DNA of 64,000 bases. Source: Chelonoidis abingdonii. Its lineage: Eukaryota > Chordata > Testudines > Testudinidae. Position numbers and translations under genes: made by a program. The first letter of the stretch is position 1; each line of letters opens with the position of its first letter. The notes under the pieces are model-generated. The model was not told the origin of the DNA. It saw nothing but the letters and a program-made list of their open reading frames with translations, and did not search any database. The DNA lies in the NCBI RefSeq assembly GCF_003597395.2, contig NC_133770.1, forward strand, positions 7,398,317 to 7,462,316, written 5' to 3'. Positions 55,175-64,000 of the stretch are shown here, piece after piece.

Positions 55175-55303
55175 GGGCCAGATCCTCACTTAGTTTAAAT
55201 TGTTGGTTTCTGTAGAACTGTGATCATTGACACCAGCTGAGGATCTGGGCCAACTGCCTTCAATAGAGCTATGTGGATTGACACCAGCTGTGGATCTGGC
55301 CCT
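55175..55303. repeat. Palindromic repeat, GGGCCAGATCCTC type, 1.5 copies
   Basis: GGGCCAGATCCTCACTTAG opens. CACCAGCTGAGGATCTGGGC (about 55231-55250) closes the first unit. A further half ends CAGCTGTGGATCTGGCCC at about 55303. It lies in the TMIE intron, about 220 bp from the exon donor. Confidence 0.65.
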
Positions 55304-55524
55304 TTGATCTTAATGATAGTGCTTTCTGCCATGAAAGTTAAATGATATAAAGCGTGCATGCAAAGTAGAGGAGCTTTGCACAGTAAATTATAGGGCCAGA
55401 TCTTCCATGGGTGCAAATTGCCATTGAACTGCCTGGAGCAACACAGATTTGTGCCTGCGGACAATCTGGCACTTTGGGCATGCAGAAAGAAACCCAGGGA
55501 GAAGAGACGGGGGTGTGGCTGTAC

Positions 55525-55674
55525 CTCCAGGGATCTCTGTCAGCTCGTTGAGTGGTGGTACGGTCTCCAGTTTGTCTGCATAGGTCTTGGCTGCCTGCCG
55601 CTGGGCATACCGGGCCTCGATCTCTTTCTTTGTCCGCGGAATCCGGCACTTGAAGATACAGCACAGGGTTATAA
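55525..55674 (-). CDS. TMIE: TMIE penultimate coding exon
   Basis: The minus strand has an acceptor (CTCTCTCCTCTCTCCCAG) just before 55674 and a donor (GGAG|GTACAG) after 55525. The 150-bp exon reads [49 protein letters not shown], with split codons at both ends. The CRxPRTxKEIEARY and [13 protein letters not shown] strings are diagnostic of TMIE. The first residues are the cytoplasmic end of the transmembrane helix; the rest is the juxtamembrane region that contacts the TMC channel. It joins in frame to 49839-49520. I looked for the upstream TM and signal exons to position 64000 and did not find them. Confidence 0.93.
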
Positions 55675-55889
55675 CTGGGAGAGAGGAGAGAGATGATCTC
55701 AGTTAACTTTGCTAGCACAAGTAAAAGGTTCACCAGATCACAGCCAGCAGATATTAGTGGGAGAACGCAAATCTCAATGCAGCTATGCTAGTTGGGAATC
55801 CAGACCCAATGACTTCACTAGAACCATCTGTCTAGGTTGTTATCTCCCCTTCATCATCGCAGAATCTGAGCTCCTCACTACGCTCAACT

Positions 55890-56055
55890 GATTTTACCCT
55901 CACAAGCTCCCCACGAGATAGGTTAGTAGCATCCCCATTTCACAGCTGAGGAACAAGGCAGATTAAGTGACTTGCTCAAAAATCACACAGGGAGTTTGTA
56001 GCGGAGCCTAGAAGTGAACTCAAATCTCCTGACTCCCAGCCTGTTGCTCTAATCC
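55890..56055 (-). mobile_element. MIR/L2-type ancient repeat
   Basis: CCCCATTTCACAGCTGAGGA, GATTAAGTGACTTGCTCAAA and GAAGTGAACTCAAATCTCCT match the inverted MIR core and B box. Confidence 0.7.
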
Positions 56056-56559
56056 CTCTCTCTCTCAGTGTATGTGCAGTGTGCCCAGCCAGGTGGAGAG
56101 CCAGTAGCCCGCCGTCAAAGTAAGTCAGTTGGCGCTCATCAAGGAGACGCGACATAGTCTGAAGTCAACTGCAGCTGCACCATGTGTCGTTAGAAAAAAC
56201 CTCTTTGAAGAGATTGGCCGTACAATTGTTCTGTCCTGTTTGAAACTGGTTCAGGAATGGCCACTTGTGTCTTGGCAGGTCAAAACCTAGTGGGCAGATG
56301 GTTGGGTCGGTGATGAGAGAGTGATTAACGACTGTCATCACTGTCCACTCATTATGCCAAGCAGATTCCATCATCCTCTCCTGGGCTGGCAAAAGTGACC
56401 ACAAAGGGCATCTAGAAGACAGGCGAACTGGCGGGTGGTTGAAGAGGACTGCACCTTGAGCTATGCTGATTGACATCAGCTGATGATTTGGCCCCAGGTC
56501 TTTACATCTGATGAGAATTTTCCTCTCATCTCTAGGACTCCAGAGTTTCTCACTAGTGT

Positions 56560-56857
56560 ATAATTGCCTAGAACAAGGGAAATTCCATACTTGATCAGAC
56601 CCATGGTCGATCTAGCCCTGTGCCTTGTCTCTGACAATGGCCAACATCAGCTGCTTCAAAAGAAGATGCAAAAAGCACCAAATCAGGCAATTATAAAATA
56701 CCATGCCCACAGGGATAGTTCCCTCCTACCCTCCAATTAGTTTATCCCCTGAAGCATGAGGGTTTGTATCTCTTTGAAACTTCTGAGGTTCTTTTCCCCC
56801 AACCCTTTCTAATGTAACTCTGACCATTCGCCGCACCCAAACATCCAATCTTTTTTT
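56560..56857 (-). mobile_element. CR1 LINE 3' region, part before the PLE insertion
   Basis: The phrases TTGATCAGACCCATGGTCGA, CTAGCCCTGTGCCTTGTCTC and AACCCTTTCTAATGTAACTC are an inverted CR1 3' UTR. The copy continues at 59068 after the PLE palindrome. Confidence 0.7.
56847..56857 (+). repeat. 11-bp target-site duplication, left copy
   Basis: AATCTTTTTTT, identical to 59068-59078. Confidence 0.85.
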
Positions 56858-56888
56858 ATCAGAGGGGTAGCCATGTTAGTCTGGATCT

Positions 56889-57137
56889 GTAAAAGCAGCA
56901 GAGAATCCTGTGGCACCTTATAGACTAACAGATGTTTTGGAGCGTGAGCTTTTGTGGGTGAATACCCACTTCGTCAGACGCAGGAAGTGGAAATTTCCAG
57001 GGGTAGGTATATATACGCTAGCAAGCAAGCTAGAGATAACGAGGTTAGTTCAATCAGGGAGGATGGGGCCCTGTTCTAGCAGTAGAGGTGTGAAAACCAA
57101 GGGAGGAGAAACTGGTTCTGTAATTGGCAAGCCATTC
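56889..57137. repeat. Inverted repeat, left arm, 249 bp
   Basis: It runs from GTAAAAGCAGCAG to GGCAAGCCATTC and matches the reverse complement of 58819-59067 base for base by eye. A 76-residue frame on each arm is identical. Confidence 0.85.
56940..56977 (-). ncRNA. Hammerhead-like motif in the left arm (G12 mutated)
   Basis: CTGACGA, stem II GTGGGT-ATTC-ACCCAC, then AAAA where GAAA is required, then a minimal stem III (A-GC, loop TCAC, GC-T) and C. The core G is A, so cleavage is not expected. Confidence 0.55.
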
Positions 57138-57199
57138 ACATCTTTGTTTTAGTCCAGAGCTGATGGTGTCAAACTTGCAGATGAACTTGAAGCTCAAGC

Positions 57200-57945
57200 A
57201 GTTCTCTTTGAAGGTCTGGTCCTGAAGTTTTTTTGCTGCAGATGCCACCTAAGGTCTGCTATAGTGTGCCAGGGAGGTGAAGGCTCTCCTCCAGGTTTTG
57301 TATATTGCATTCCTGATATCTGATTTGTGTCCATTTATCCTTTTCCGTAGTGACTTTCCAGTTTGGTCGATGTACATAGCAGAGGGGCATTGCTGACATA
57401 TGATGGCTATATATAATTGTGGACGTGCAGGTGACATGAACTCAGTGATGGTGTGGTGATCTGGTTAGGTCATGTGTGAGTGTCGTGATTAGATATGTGG
57501 GCAGAGTTGGCATCGAGGTTTGTTGCAGGATTGGTTCCGATGAGGTAGTTCTATGGTACGGTGTAGTTGCTGGTGAGAATACGTTTCAGGTTGGCAGGTT
57601 GTCTGTGGGCAAGGATTGGCCTGCCACCCAAGACCTGTGAAAGTTTGGGATCATTGTCAGGATGGGTTGTAGACTCCTGATTGATGCATTGGAGGTGTTT
57701 AGCTAGGGGCTGTATGTGATGGCCAGTGGAGTCCTGTTGTTCTTTCTTGGTTTGTCTTGCAGTAGGAGGCTTCTGGGTAACCGTCGCTCTGTTGAATGTG
57801 TTTCCTAATTCCTTGTCGCCTAGTATTGTAGCTTTTAGAATGCTTGGTGGAGATTTGTAGTGTTGTCTCCAACCCGATTTCAAAACCTTCACCCACATAC
57901 AACCTAGTACCTGGCAATCTACACAGCGAGTCCACTTTTCTAGAC
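57200..57945 (-). pseudogene. PLE C-terminal region and GIY-YIG remnant, left half
   Basis: On the minus strand, sequence after the RT (KSPPSILKATILGDKELGN, IQPLAKHLQCINQEST, ILAHRQPANLKRILTSN) is followed by the nuclease frame (57437-57249). That frame reads LYIAIICQQ and SAMYIDQTGKSLRKRINGH. The YIG triplet has become YID. Several frame breaks are present. Confidence 0.75.
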
Positions 57946-57959
57946 ACCACGGTGGAAAT

Positions 57960-58790
57960 ATGATGGTCACATTACACCACCACCTTTTCCGAAAACCTAA
58001 CCGACTGCATGCCTACTTCATGCTCCACTTCCATTCCCGGCACATCACACGATCCATTGTCTACAGCAAGCATCTGAGGTACAAAACGCCATCTGCCCTA
58101 ACACCTCAGACAGAGACCAACACCTACAAATCTCCACCAAGCCATTCTCAAAACTAGCAATACTCGCACGGAAATTAGGAAACACTCAACAGCGCCAGAC
58201 GTGTACCAGAAGCCCTACTGCAGAGCAAACCCAAGAAAGAAACCAACAGGATCCATGGCATCATTACGAGCCCTAGCTAAAACACCTACCACGATATCAG
58301 ATCTACACCATCCTGACATGATCCAAACTTTTCACAGTCTTGGGTGGCACCCAATCTTCCACGACACCTGCAACTGAAACGTATTTCACAGCAACTGCCA
58401 GTAACGCATAAGTAAACTCTAACTCATGAACATCATGCACAACTCGATGCAACTCCTGGCACAATCTACACAGCGAACATCCCAGGACCATAACCAAGAT
58501 CAGCAACACCATCACTGGTTTCATTCACTGCACGTCCACCAATGTATCATACCCAATCATATGTAGCAATGCCCCTACTCTATTAGATCGGCCAATGAAA
58601 TGTCATAGGAAAGGTAAATGGACACAAATCAGATATCCGGAATGGAATATACAAAACCTGGAGAGAGCACTCAGCCTCCTGGCCACACTAATCAAGCAGA
58701 CCTTAAGAGTGGCCATACTGCAGCAAAGAAACTTCAGGACCAGACTTCAAAGAGAAACTGCTGAGGGCTTAGTTCACTGCAAGTTTGACG
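57960..58790 (+). pseudogene. PLE C-terminal region and GIY-YIG remnant, right half
   Basis: HITRSIVYSKHLRYKTPS (about 58040-58090) corresponds to TRSIVYSQALRYNRICS of the 27-kb PLE. Decayed linker and nuclease sequence follows: TSTNVSYPIICS, then KVNGHKSDIRNGIYKTW in broken frames, then VAILQQRNFRTRLQRETAE. It is more degraded than the left half and frame-shifted many times. Confidence 0.7.
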
Positions 58791-58818
58791 ACATCAGCTT
58801 GGCTAAACAAAGACTGTC

Positions 58819-59067
58819 GAATGGCTTGCCAATTACAGAACCAGTTTCTCCTCCCTTGGTTTTCACACCTCTACTGCTAGAACAGGGCCCCATCCTCCCT
58901 GATTGAACTAACCTCGTTATCTCTAGCTTGCTTGCTAGCGTATATATACCTACCCCTGGAAATTTCCACTTCCTGCGTCTGACGAAGTGGGTATTCACCC
59001 ACAAAAGCTCACGCTCCAAAACATCTGTTAGTCTATAAGGTGCCACAGGATTCTCTGCTGCTTTTAC
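58819..59067. repeat. Inverted repeat, right arm, 249 bp
   Basis: Reverse complement of 56889-57137. It ends ...CTGCTGCTTTTAC directly at the right target duplication. Confidence 0.85.
58979..59016 (+). ncRNA. Hammerhead-like motif in the right arm (G12 mutated)
   Basis: Identical to the left-arm motif, including the AAAA in place of GAAA. Confidence 0.55.
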
Positions 59068-59220
59068 AATCTTTTTTTGACTCCTGCTTTGCTCTTGGCT
59101 TCAATGACATCTTGTGGCAATGAGTTCCAGGGGCTGCGTGTAAAAGGATTCCCTTCGCTCCATTTTAAATTTGCAGCCTCTCTTTTTAATCGGATGCCCC
59201 TCTATATTATGAGAGTCAGT
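59068..59220 (-). mobile_element. CR1 LINE 3' region, part after the PLE insertion
   Basis: It begins with the right copy of the target duplication (59068-59078). CAATGAGTTCCAGGGGCTGC, then AATTTGCAGCCTCTC and ATCGGATGCCCCTCTAT, continue the inverted CR1 copy from 56857. Confidence 0.65.
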
Positions 59221-59224
59221 CGGA

Positions 59225-60295
59225 GCGTCTGATCTACCTTCCTCAGCACTGGAGGATCAGGATCAATGGATTATGCTGCTGTGACTTCACAATCAGGGCC
59301 TGCATGCTAACCTGGGGAGATGGGGGAAGAGCGAGGAGTCAGACTCCACTCCTCTCTCCATAGGCTGCCTGGCACTTCTCATTCACTATGGGTGGAATTT
59401 ATCCCTGCGCAGAGAGCCAGGAAAGTACCTCAGCATCACATATGTCCCCATTAAACCTTCCGAATAGGACTCGGGTAGTTCACATGCTTTTTGCAAAGGT
59501 GAATTTCACCCCAGGGGAAGAGTTTGTGCTACATCAGTCTGGCCTCCCCTGAGCAGGGAGGTTGCTTTGACAAAAAGTAAAGGGTTCCAGAGGGACACTC
59601 CTTCATTTCACTGAGCAGAGCAGGGGTGTGTGATTATTTTCAGTGCCTTCATCCTCATTCGTGTTGGGCTGTCAGTGAAACTGGAACAACTGCTCCCGCT
59701 TCTGGAGTGTGTTGCAGAAACTATTCATCCCTTTAAACAATTAACGGCAGAGAAATCATAATGGAATCTCACTAGCATCCAGGGTCACTGGAAAGTCAAA
59801 GGGAAGGAGAAATCTGAAGCAAAGGTTAATTGCAGGTAAGCATTAAGGACTGTAAAAAATTTTGCTGGCATCATGCTCTAAGCAGGACCGTTATCTAAAT
59901 GCTTTTATCCTTTATCCTTTTGTGCTGTCAGCATAGACCACAGGTGACTGAGCTTTGCTCATCTTAGGATGAGAGACTGGAATGTGTCCTTATGATGCTG
60001 CTGACCGGTGGGTAGGTGATTGACCACACCTACAAAGCACATGGATGATGGTAACACACTGTTCAGTGTAGGATATGCAGTTCACTTGGTGCCTGACCCT
60101 GCCTCCCAGGCAGAGGGCTTGGGGCCCTTTGTAATCAATGAAAAGCCTCTCCTTAACATAGTGGTGTTTGGCCGAGGACCATGGGACTAGGGAAATCAAT
60201 GAGAGTTACCAACACATTTGAGGATCTGGACCCTAGTTCTTTAGTTCATGGTTGGTTGCTATAAAGGATTCGGTCCCAGGAGATGGTTTATAAGA
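59225..60295. other. Unassigned non-coding stretch, expected TMIE intron
   Basis: No exon-like sequence was recognised, although it lies upstream of the TMIE penultimate exon and is therefore probably intronic. Confidence 0.3.
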
Positions 60296-60299
60296 ACAC

Positions 60300-60480
60300 C
60301 TAGTAATTATCTCACACTTTTCATTTGTAGCACTTTATCAAGAAGGACAGTATCATTACCCCCTTTTTACAGGTGGGAAAACTGAGGCACAGAGACTTGG
60401 CTCAGGTCACAAAGTCAGATATAGTACCCAAGTCTTCTGCACCCCACTCCAGTTCACTAGCAACTAGACCACACTGCAGC
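60300..60480 (-). mobile_element. MIR/L2-type ancient repeat
   Basis: CACACTTTTCATTTGTAGCA, TTTTTACAGGTGGGAAAACT and GAGGCACAGAGACTTGGCTC are the inverted MIR core. Confidence 0.7.
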
Positions 60481-60484
60481 CTGG

Positions 60485-62640
60485 CTACGGATGGCTGTCA
60501 GGGGAAGGTGTGTGCAAACTTCACACAGCACTCCATGCACAATGCTGTATCACAGTTCCAATCCTGCCTCTCAGCTCACATATGACATTGCAAAACGTTT
60601 TGGGACCCATTTTGTTAACCAGAGCAGGAGGAATAGCCACTTGGAGGTTACTGCAGCAAGGCATGAGTATATAGTGCTGGGAGCTGAACTGAACTGACTC
60701 CAGCCCAGAGCCAGAGATGGGTAACAAAAAGTCCCCCAAACTCAAGCTCTGCTGAGCACCAGTCACAACTGAGGATTGAGTCCTGTGATGTTGTCACATG
60801 CTGGGGATGATTATTAAATATTACCATTATTATTAGCTGCAAAATGAGGAATAGGCAGATGAATAAAATCTGGGATCAGGTACATCAGAGCACTGCAGCA
60901 AGATGATTCTGTATTTCTTCTTTGCTCATGGGAAGTAATTACACATGCTGTACTCCGCCTCTTTTCACTCTGGACTCTGTGTGATCTATTTTCTCTTTTA
61001 ATAAGAGTGAGAGCCTGGGCTGCTTATTAGGACAGGGATGGGTGCATTTCAGGACAATTTCTGCTATAACTAACATGTATTTTATGGCTTGCCCTCTTCA
61101 AACCAGTCTGATGTAATTGCATTTCCTGCATATCTTGCTGTTCCACCATCACACAAGAAATCAAAGCAAAGCATTCTGGGATTCTCTAAATGCCTAAGTT
61201 ATCAGCTTGGAATGGAAAGTTTCCAACCTTTTTCATTGTGAAGATCACCTGGAAATGTAAGCTATTAGTTAGTACACAGTCCTCCGTGTAGAAGATTGTA
61301 TCATTTCCCCATAGGCCTGAGAGATCTCACAATGCAAGGTTTTATACTCGTCCTTTATGTCAGCTTTTTAATCTTTTGTTGTATCTATTCCCACACCTGG
61401 GCAAGATTAGTGCTGGGCCACGTGACAGGGCTTTAGGGCACAGGTATGAACCCCAGGGCACCTGTTGTAGCTCTTGGGCCCTTTAACAGGGGGCATTCTG
61501 GGAAATGTAGTTGTTTGGGAGGACCTAAAAACTCCCCACCCCCACCCCCAAGTCTTATGACTATCTTTTGAACTATATTATGAATAGCTTCAGCTTATTG
61601 TGGGGGAAGATAATGGCTGAGTAAAATCTTGACTGGGTGGTTGAGAGTAGTTTGAGTCATTGTGCATTTAGCTGGATCCTTTTGGGTTAATAAAGCAAGG
61701 CTGGTAATTCCTCACTGACTTACAGGGCAGTAGGATGTACCGTTACCTCTTTCAGGCTCCCATCTTATTCTCCAGAATTTCAGCTCTTTTTTTTTAAGTA
61801 AGTCTCTGACCCTTATGATTGGGCAGGAGACTTTCAAAATAGGAACTCTTGCAGTAACGCCTGCCTGAGTTTGCAGAGTGCCTGAGGCAAGAGCTCTGAC
61901 AGGTGTCAGCTCCCCCGTTCTTCTCCCTGGTGTATGGGCATGGATGTTCAATGCTGACAATTTAAACATCAGCATTGCTCACTCTTTCTGTGGGGATCAA
62001 AGCCTGTGAGAAAGGAGAGGCTCAGGTTCTGGAGAGCTGCACCAAGTAATGTGAGTGACAGCTCATTTTCATATCCTGAGCAGGGGCTACTTAGAAGAAA
62101 GCTACAATTTGGTTTCTTTTAAACCAACCCTGAAGAAGCTAATTCCAAGGAGCCTGGCAGAACAGCCATGCCCCAATGAGGGGAGAAGAGCTGAACCCAG
62201 AGGATCAACAGAACCCCACTAAGGAGAAGCCACATCTGGAGCAAACCACATGGATGTAGAAAAATCCCACTGAAGGAGAGTGAAGCCCAGCACAATCCAT
62301 GTGATCATAGTTTGAACATTTGCAGGCAACTGAGAGGGCTCTGTCTCAAGTATGTGGCAGTTATGCAGTGGGTGAAGCAGAAATAACATGTCTGTCTCCA
62401 CTCCCCACCCAAAAATTTAACTCTGTAATAGTGCATCATATAGACTTATATAGCTTCATGAAACTGATCTGCTAGAGCATCAGGAAAAGGAAGGAGACGG
62501 ACATAGCCCTGGAGTGACAAAGCAACTATCATAGTGGAAGAAGGAAAAAAATACCCTTTGAGAAGCCAAATTTAGCTGGAAGTAGCCTTGTACCTACCTG
62601 GCTCTGGCCCAATTCAGCTGGTTTCATCCTCTGACAGAGC
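60485..62640. other. Unassigned non-coding stretch, expected TMIE intron
   Basis: No gene was seen. A GGCTTTAGGGCACAGGT to GGTTAATAAAGCAAGG block (about 61430-61700) has some LTR character but no clear ends. Confidence 0.25.
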
Positions 62641-62649
62641 TAGGCAAGG

Positions 62650-63060
62650 GAGCCCTGGCTATTAATATGCTTTCAGCAAAGCATGCTGGGAGGGGGAAGA
62701 GCCTGTGGCTCTATAAAATACAGGCTCCTCTGACTTGGAGGGCTGATAGCACTGGGGAAACGTGTGTCAGTAAAGCAGTGTGAGGGAAAGGAGAGAGAAA
62801 TGGCCCCCCAGAGCTCAAGGCAGCACCAGGTCAGACTGTGGTGGCACAGTGAAGCATGGCAGAGCCTGGAAAGAAGGGACTGGATCTGGACTATGGGCCC
62901 ACACAGGCTGTGGCTTGTCTATGTAGCGACAAGGGGCTCCTCTGATGGGAACAGACTGTGAGTACACTGAAAACTTACAGGGCTGTGGGAGTGAATGCAA
63001 GTGCTAGTGAAATAAATACCCATGGGGCCTTAAGAACTGGTCCATCCTCCTTTTCCCTGC
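62650..63060 (+). mobile_element. Possible LTR fragment
   Basis: A TATA-like CTATAAAATACAGG (62711-62724) and a polyadenylation signal AATAAA (about 63011) are spaced as in an LTR. Ends and target duplication were not identified. Confidence 0.35.
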
Positions 63061-63118
63061 CTCCTGTGCCATGGGCAGATCCTGGCCTCCCAGTGACTAA
63101 CTGGTGACACCTTGCAAA

Positions 63119-63405
63119 TCAGGGGTTCTCAGCCTTTTTCTTCTGAGCCCCACCACCCACATGCTATAAAAACTCCATAGACCACCTGTGTCACAATAAT
63201 TTGTTTTCTGCATTAGAGGGTACCAAGCAGGGCAACGGCCTGGGGCCCTTGCCATAAGGGACTGCTACATTGCTCTGACTTCAGCCCCATGTGGTGGGAT
63301 TTTGGCTTTCTGCCCTGTGCCCTAACAAGACTAATGTTGGCCCTGCTTGGCGCCCCCCACCCCCCGAAATCTGCTCTTGGCCTGGACCCCTGGTTGAGAA
63401 TCACT
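63119..63405. mobile_element. hAT-type MITE, about 285 bp
   Basis: The left end CAGGGGTTCTCAGCC and the complement of the right end AGTGATTCTCAACC are inverted. CTTGCAAA (63111-63118) and CTTGTAAA (63406-63413) flank it as an 8-bp duplication with one mismatch. The ends resemble the Charlie-like element at 26263. Confidence 0.65.
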
Positions 63406-63430
63406 CTTGTAAATAACAAATATTCCCCCC

Positions 63431-64000
63431 TGTCATAAACAGATAGCTAAGGGTTAATGTCTCTTTCACCTGTAAAGGGTTAACAAACAGTGACCTGCAA
63501 CACCTGACCAGAGGACCAATCAGGAAACAAGATCTTTTTAATGATTCGTGGGAGGAAGCTTTGTGTGTGGTTTTGGCTTTTGCTTGTTCTCTCTGAAGTC
63601 TGAAAGGACTAACGGAGCACAGGTTTTTGCCAATTCTCCTTGCTAAGTCTATTAATATATTCAGAATAGTGAGTATAAGTAGAAACGGTTATAGTCTTTA
63701 ACTTGTTTTTTCCCTTTTTGCAGTCGTGTCGTTTTGCTGGAAGTGTGTTAAACTTGGTATTTCTGCTGGGGGAGGCTTTTCTCTCTGGGTGGTCTACTAA
63801 AGCTGAAAGACCCTGTTAAATTTAATCTTGTATTTCAGAGATTCTTATTTTTTCTTTCTTTTATTAAAACCTTCCTTTAAAGACCTGTTTGATTCCTAGT
63901 TGAGGTCAGGGAATTGAGTCTGTACTTCCAGCAGGGAGCAGTTGGTGGGAGGACAGGGAGGAAAGAAGGGGGAAGGGGGAATCCTTTGTTTAGATTCACG
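63431..64000 (+). mobile_element. ERV-type LTR, running off the right edge
   Basis: It starts TGTCATAAACAGATAGC. It contains a CACCTGTAAAGGGTTAACAA block and CCTGACCAGAGGACCAATCA, a pyrimidine-rich region and a TATTAAAACC element (63862-63871). It then reads GATTCCTAGTTGAGGTCAGG, a common order in reptile ERV LTRs. The end, any target duplication and any internal region lie beyond the window. Confidence 0.7.

Larger units (their letters stand above)
49840..55524 (-). other. TMIE last intron
   Basis: It runs from the GT at 55524-55523 to the AG at 49841-49840 on the minus strand. It is phase 1. It contains a MIR (51480-51725), palindromic repeats, two AT-rich repeats, and otherwise no recognisable feature. 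Confidence 0.75.
56858..59067. mobile_element. Head-to-head Penelope-like element palindrome
   Basis: The left half (56858 to about 57945) is a PLE 3' part on the minus strand. The right half (about 57955-59067) is a PLE 3' part on the plus strand. The 3' ends point outward and the truncated 5' ends meet near 57950. The whole is bounded by one 11-bp duplication, so it was inserted as one unit. The left end is 31 bp longer (ATCAGAGGGG...) than the right end. The outer 249 bp of the arms look identical; further in, the arms differ by many changes. Both halves lack the RT. Confidence 0.85.

Noticed and set aside
56910..57152. 80-codon frame occurring twice (also 59046-58774)
   Set aside because: It exists because the two 249-bp arms are identical; it is antisense to the PLE tail and overlaps the hammerhead-like motif, so it is not a gene.
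63270..63320. CATGTGGTGGGATTTTGG as a possible TMIE transmembrane exon
   Set aside because: Wrong strand for TMIE and inside a hAT-type MITE; the resemblance to the helix is accidental.
1..64000. CRISPR arrays, bacterial operons, tRNA or rRNA genes
   Set aside because: The sequence is vertebrate; no such arrays or genes were seen, only tRNA-derived SINE heads.

Overview
The window looks like one stretch of a sauropsid genome, most probably a turtle. The evidence is the repeat content: near full-length CR1 LINEs, several Penelope-like elements (PLEs) with hammerhead-ribozyme-like ends, an R2-like LINE, Ty3/Gypsy and ERV-like LTRs, and many short hAT-type MITEs with clean 8-bp target duplications. 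The one host gene I can support is split by introns on the minus strand: the last two coding exons of TMIE (transmembrane inner ear protein), a subunit of the hair-cell mechanotransduction channel. The penultimate exon is at 55525-55674 and the final, lysine-rich exon at 49520-49839. Reading frame and splice phase agree across the 5.7-kb intron. The exons for the N-terminus and the transmembrane helix were not found and probably lie beyond position 64000.

Layout. 1-3870: a minus-strand Gypsy element (pol at 1-1100, gag at 3250-3870) broken by a CR1 fragment. 4254-6286: a segment bounded by an 18-bp direct repeat. 6287-10447: a long CR1 with an SGNH-type ORF1, an AP endonuclease and a reverse transcriptase, all decayed, with a 375-bp solo LTR inserted in its endonuclease region. 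11-17 kb: MITEs, a CR1 tail, an LTR carrying a nested MITE, and a PLE end. 19-22 kb: a Tigger/pogo remnant and a hAT transposase remnant with an internal inverted duplication. 26.2-29.5 kb: a Charlie-like MITE followed by an almost complete PLE (reverse transcriptase and GIY-YIG endonuclease) whose 5' end is a 31-bp-arm hairpin. 32-48 kb: LTR-like repeats, an R2-like endonuclease fragment, and a MITE nested in a MITE. 49.5-55.7 kb: the TMIE exons and intron. 56.5-59.2 kb: a CR1 tail split by a head-to-head PLE palindrome. 63.4-64 kb: the start of an ERV-type LTR that runs off the window.

The most unusual structure is the PLE palindrome at 56858-59067. Two PLE 3' halves face each other head to head inside one 11-bp target-site duplication. 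Their outer 249 bp appear identical, while the inner parts differ by many substitutions and indels. With the snap-back hairpin at 26700-26772 and four hammerhead-like cores (17141, 29401, 56940, 58979), this gives a compact local record of PLE insertion, inversion and possible arm homogenisation. All boundaries come from reading by eye; no alignment or database search was run.
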